In this document: positions 53,264 to 53,723 of the stretch, in pieces
Numbering within the stretch: the stretch's first letter is position 1
Layout of the letters: each line of letters starts with the position of its first letter
Assembly: GCA_020829485.1 (NCBI GenBank)
Contig: JAIVFU010000048.1
Span: 1 to 53,723 of the forward strand
Source: Nostoc sp. CHAB 5834
GTDB lineage: Bacteria; Cyanobacteriota; Cyanobacteriia; Cyanobacteriales; Nostocaceae
DNA: 53,723 nucleotides
Direction: 5' to 3'
Notes under the pieces: generated by a model
Database searches by the model: none
What the model saw: the letters and a program-made list of their open reading frames with translations, nothing else
Told to the model about the DNA's origin: nothing
Position numbers and translations under genes: made by a program

Positions 53264-53622
53264 CACTCCACAGATGAAATCGTTTTGCCGTTGTCAGCAT
53301 AGATTGTTCGAGAACCGATAGCCGTTCTCGGAGCTACTGTAGAATTAAAGACTGCGCTTTTTTGCCCAACTGCTGATCTCCTGCCAATGATTGAGCGGAA
53401 TACAACGGAGTTCGGTGCTAGCCCTACGGAATCATCTATCCTGGTTTCAGGGCCATTAGCAACACCATTGACAACCTGTCTACCGCCATGAACTAGAACA
53501 CGATGCCCATAGCCAATATTATCACCAAGAGTCAGGCTAGTTGTTGTTAAAGCGTGAAAGACAACATCGTTTGCCATACCAGCAATTTCTCCAACATTAA
53601 GTAAGTCGGCAGGAAAAATCAT
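53260..53622 (-). CDS. Left-handed beta-helix, gamma-carbonic-anhydrase-like fragment
   Basis: 120 codons. Hexapeptide-repeat pattern (LTLGDNIGYGHRVLVHGG, then SVGLAPNSVVFRSIIGRRSA) is the beta helix of gamma-carbonic anhydrase/CcmM-type proteins, and one metal-like His lies in LVHGG. The first eight residues (MIFPADLL) are coded by the terminal repeat, so the native N-terminal half is missing, and the stop TAA (53260-53262) comes from the adjacent MITE. Both ends are therefore foreign. Family is probable, activity unlikely. Confidence 0.7.
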   Translation of the reverse strand: MIFPADLLNVGEIAGMANDVVFHALTTTSLTLGDNIGYGHRVLVHGGRQVVNGVANGPETRIDDSVGLAPNSVVFRSIIGRRSAVGQKSAVFNSTVAPRTAIGSRTIYADNGKTISSVEW

Positions 53623-53720
53623 AACTATGTAACGAAAAGTTAACCAGAACTGTTAGAGCTAAATTTAATACGTTGTGTACTGTAGTTTCCTTTTTCCCCT
53701 CTAGCTTGAATACCACCAAT
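53598..53720. repeat. Right copy of the 123-bp terminal inverted repeat
   Basis: Reverse complement of 1-123 without mismatch; the three bases beyond it (53721-53723) extend the same ORF by one codon. Confidence 0.9.
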
Positions 53721-53723
53721 CAC
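53640..53723 (-). CDS. C-terminal codons of the same unidentified ORF as at 1-81
   Basis: Identical tail to the left-end fragment (RIKFSSNSSG, stop 53640-53642), plus one extra codon, pointing inward. Supports two copies of one mobile element framing the window. Confidence 0.4.
   Translation of the reverse strand: MIGGIQARGEKGNYSTQRIKFSSNSSG

Noticed and set aside
1..53723. tRNA and rRNA genes
   Set aside because: No TTCGAAT/GGTTCRA-type T-arm with matching acceptor stem, and no rRNA segment, was found by eye; a covariance search would be decisive.

Overview
The window is cyanobacterial and most likely from a filamentous, Nostoc-type (Nostocales) genome. The evidence is the very frequent GCGATCGC (HIP1) octamers, cyanobacterial marker genes (RuBisCO assembly factor raf1, ycf34, the 2-phytyl-1,4-benzoquinone/menaquinone methyltransferase, DUF4079, DUF445), and intergenic spaces full of heptanucleotide tandem repeats and foldback MITE-like elements. 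No rRNA, tRNA or CRISPR array was seen.

Layout. 1-7.2 kb: a truncated secreted protein, an orphan PotC-type permease, a GT4 glycosyltransferase, a phospholipase-D-like lipoprotein and a cysteine desulfurase. 7.2-10 kb: a gene graveyard with two decayed ORFs, a MITE inserted within another MITE, a decayed transposase and a 21-bp tandem array. 10-13 kb: one large secreted protein with a seven-repeat FG-GAP propeller and RTX repeats. 13.4-20 kb: a Rieske oxygenase, a Uma2 protein, DUF445, menG, a response regulator with GAF domain and raf1. 20.4-26.4 kb: aquaporin, a MarR regulator with an Fe-S/SCP2 protein that share a palindromic operator, and a UvrD-like helicase. 26.4-34.9 kb: MITEs, a GNAT fragment, ChaB, membrane proteins, a metallophosphoesterase, an aminotransferase, a 35-residue membrane protein and an EamA transporter. 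35-38.7 kb: a small secreted protein, DUF4079, a histidine kinase and an OmpR-type regulator, preceded by 11-bp-phased direct repeats. 39-44.3 kb: MlaE, PotA, and penicillin-binding protein 2 next to a decayed copy of itself. 44.4-46.5 kb: a compact Type II restriction-modification locus (XRE controller, putative endonuclease, C5 methyltransferase). 46.6-53.7 kb: DD-carboxypeptidase, AEC transporter, TsaB, a coiled-coil repeat protein, Ycf34, CCA-transferase, a frameshifted exported protein and a truncated left-handed beta-helix protein.

The two ends of the window are the same 123 bp in inverted orientation. Each carries the 3' end of one ORF followed by a conserved terminus, and at each end a resident gene is cut exactly where the repeat stops. 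This is best read as the assembled stretch between two copies of one mobile element. A MITE family scattered through the window has similar ends and may be its non-autonomous derivative.

The most notable signals are: (i) short dispersed palindromes and tandem repeats carried in frame inside at least four protein genes; (ii) two self-consistent regulatory circuits readable from DNA (MarR/Fe-S-SCP2 and the restriction-modification controller); (iii) a phased response-regulator array upstream of the 35-38.7 kb cluster; and (iv) a helix-hairpin-helix tail split by a repeat hairpin.
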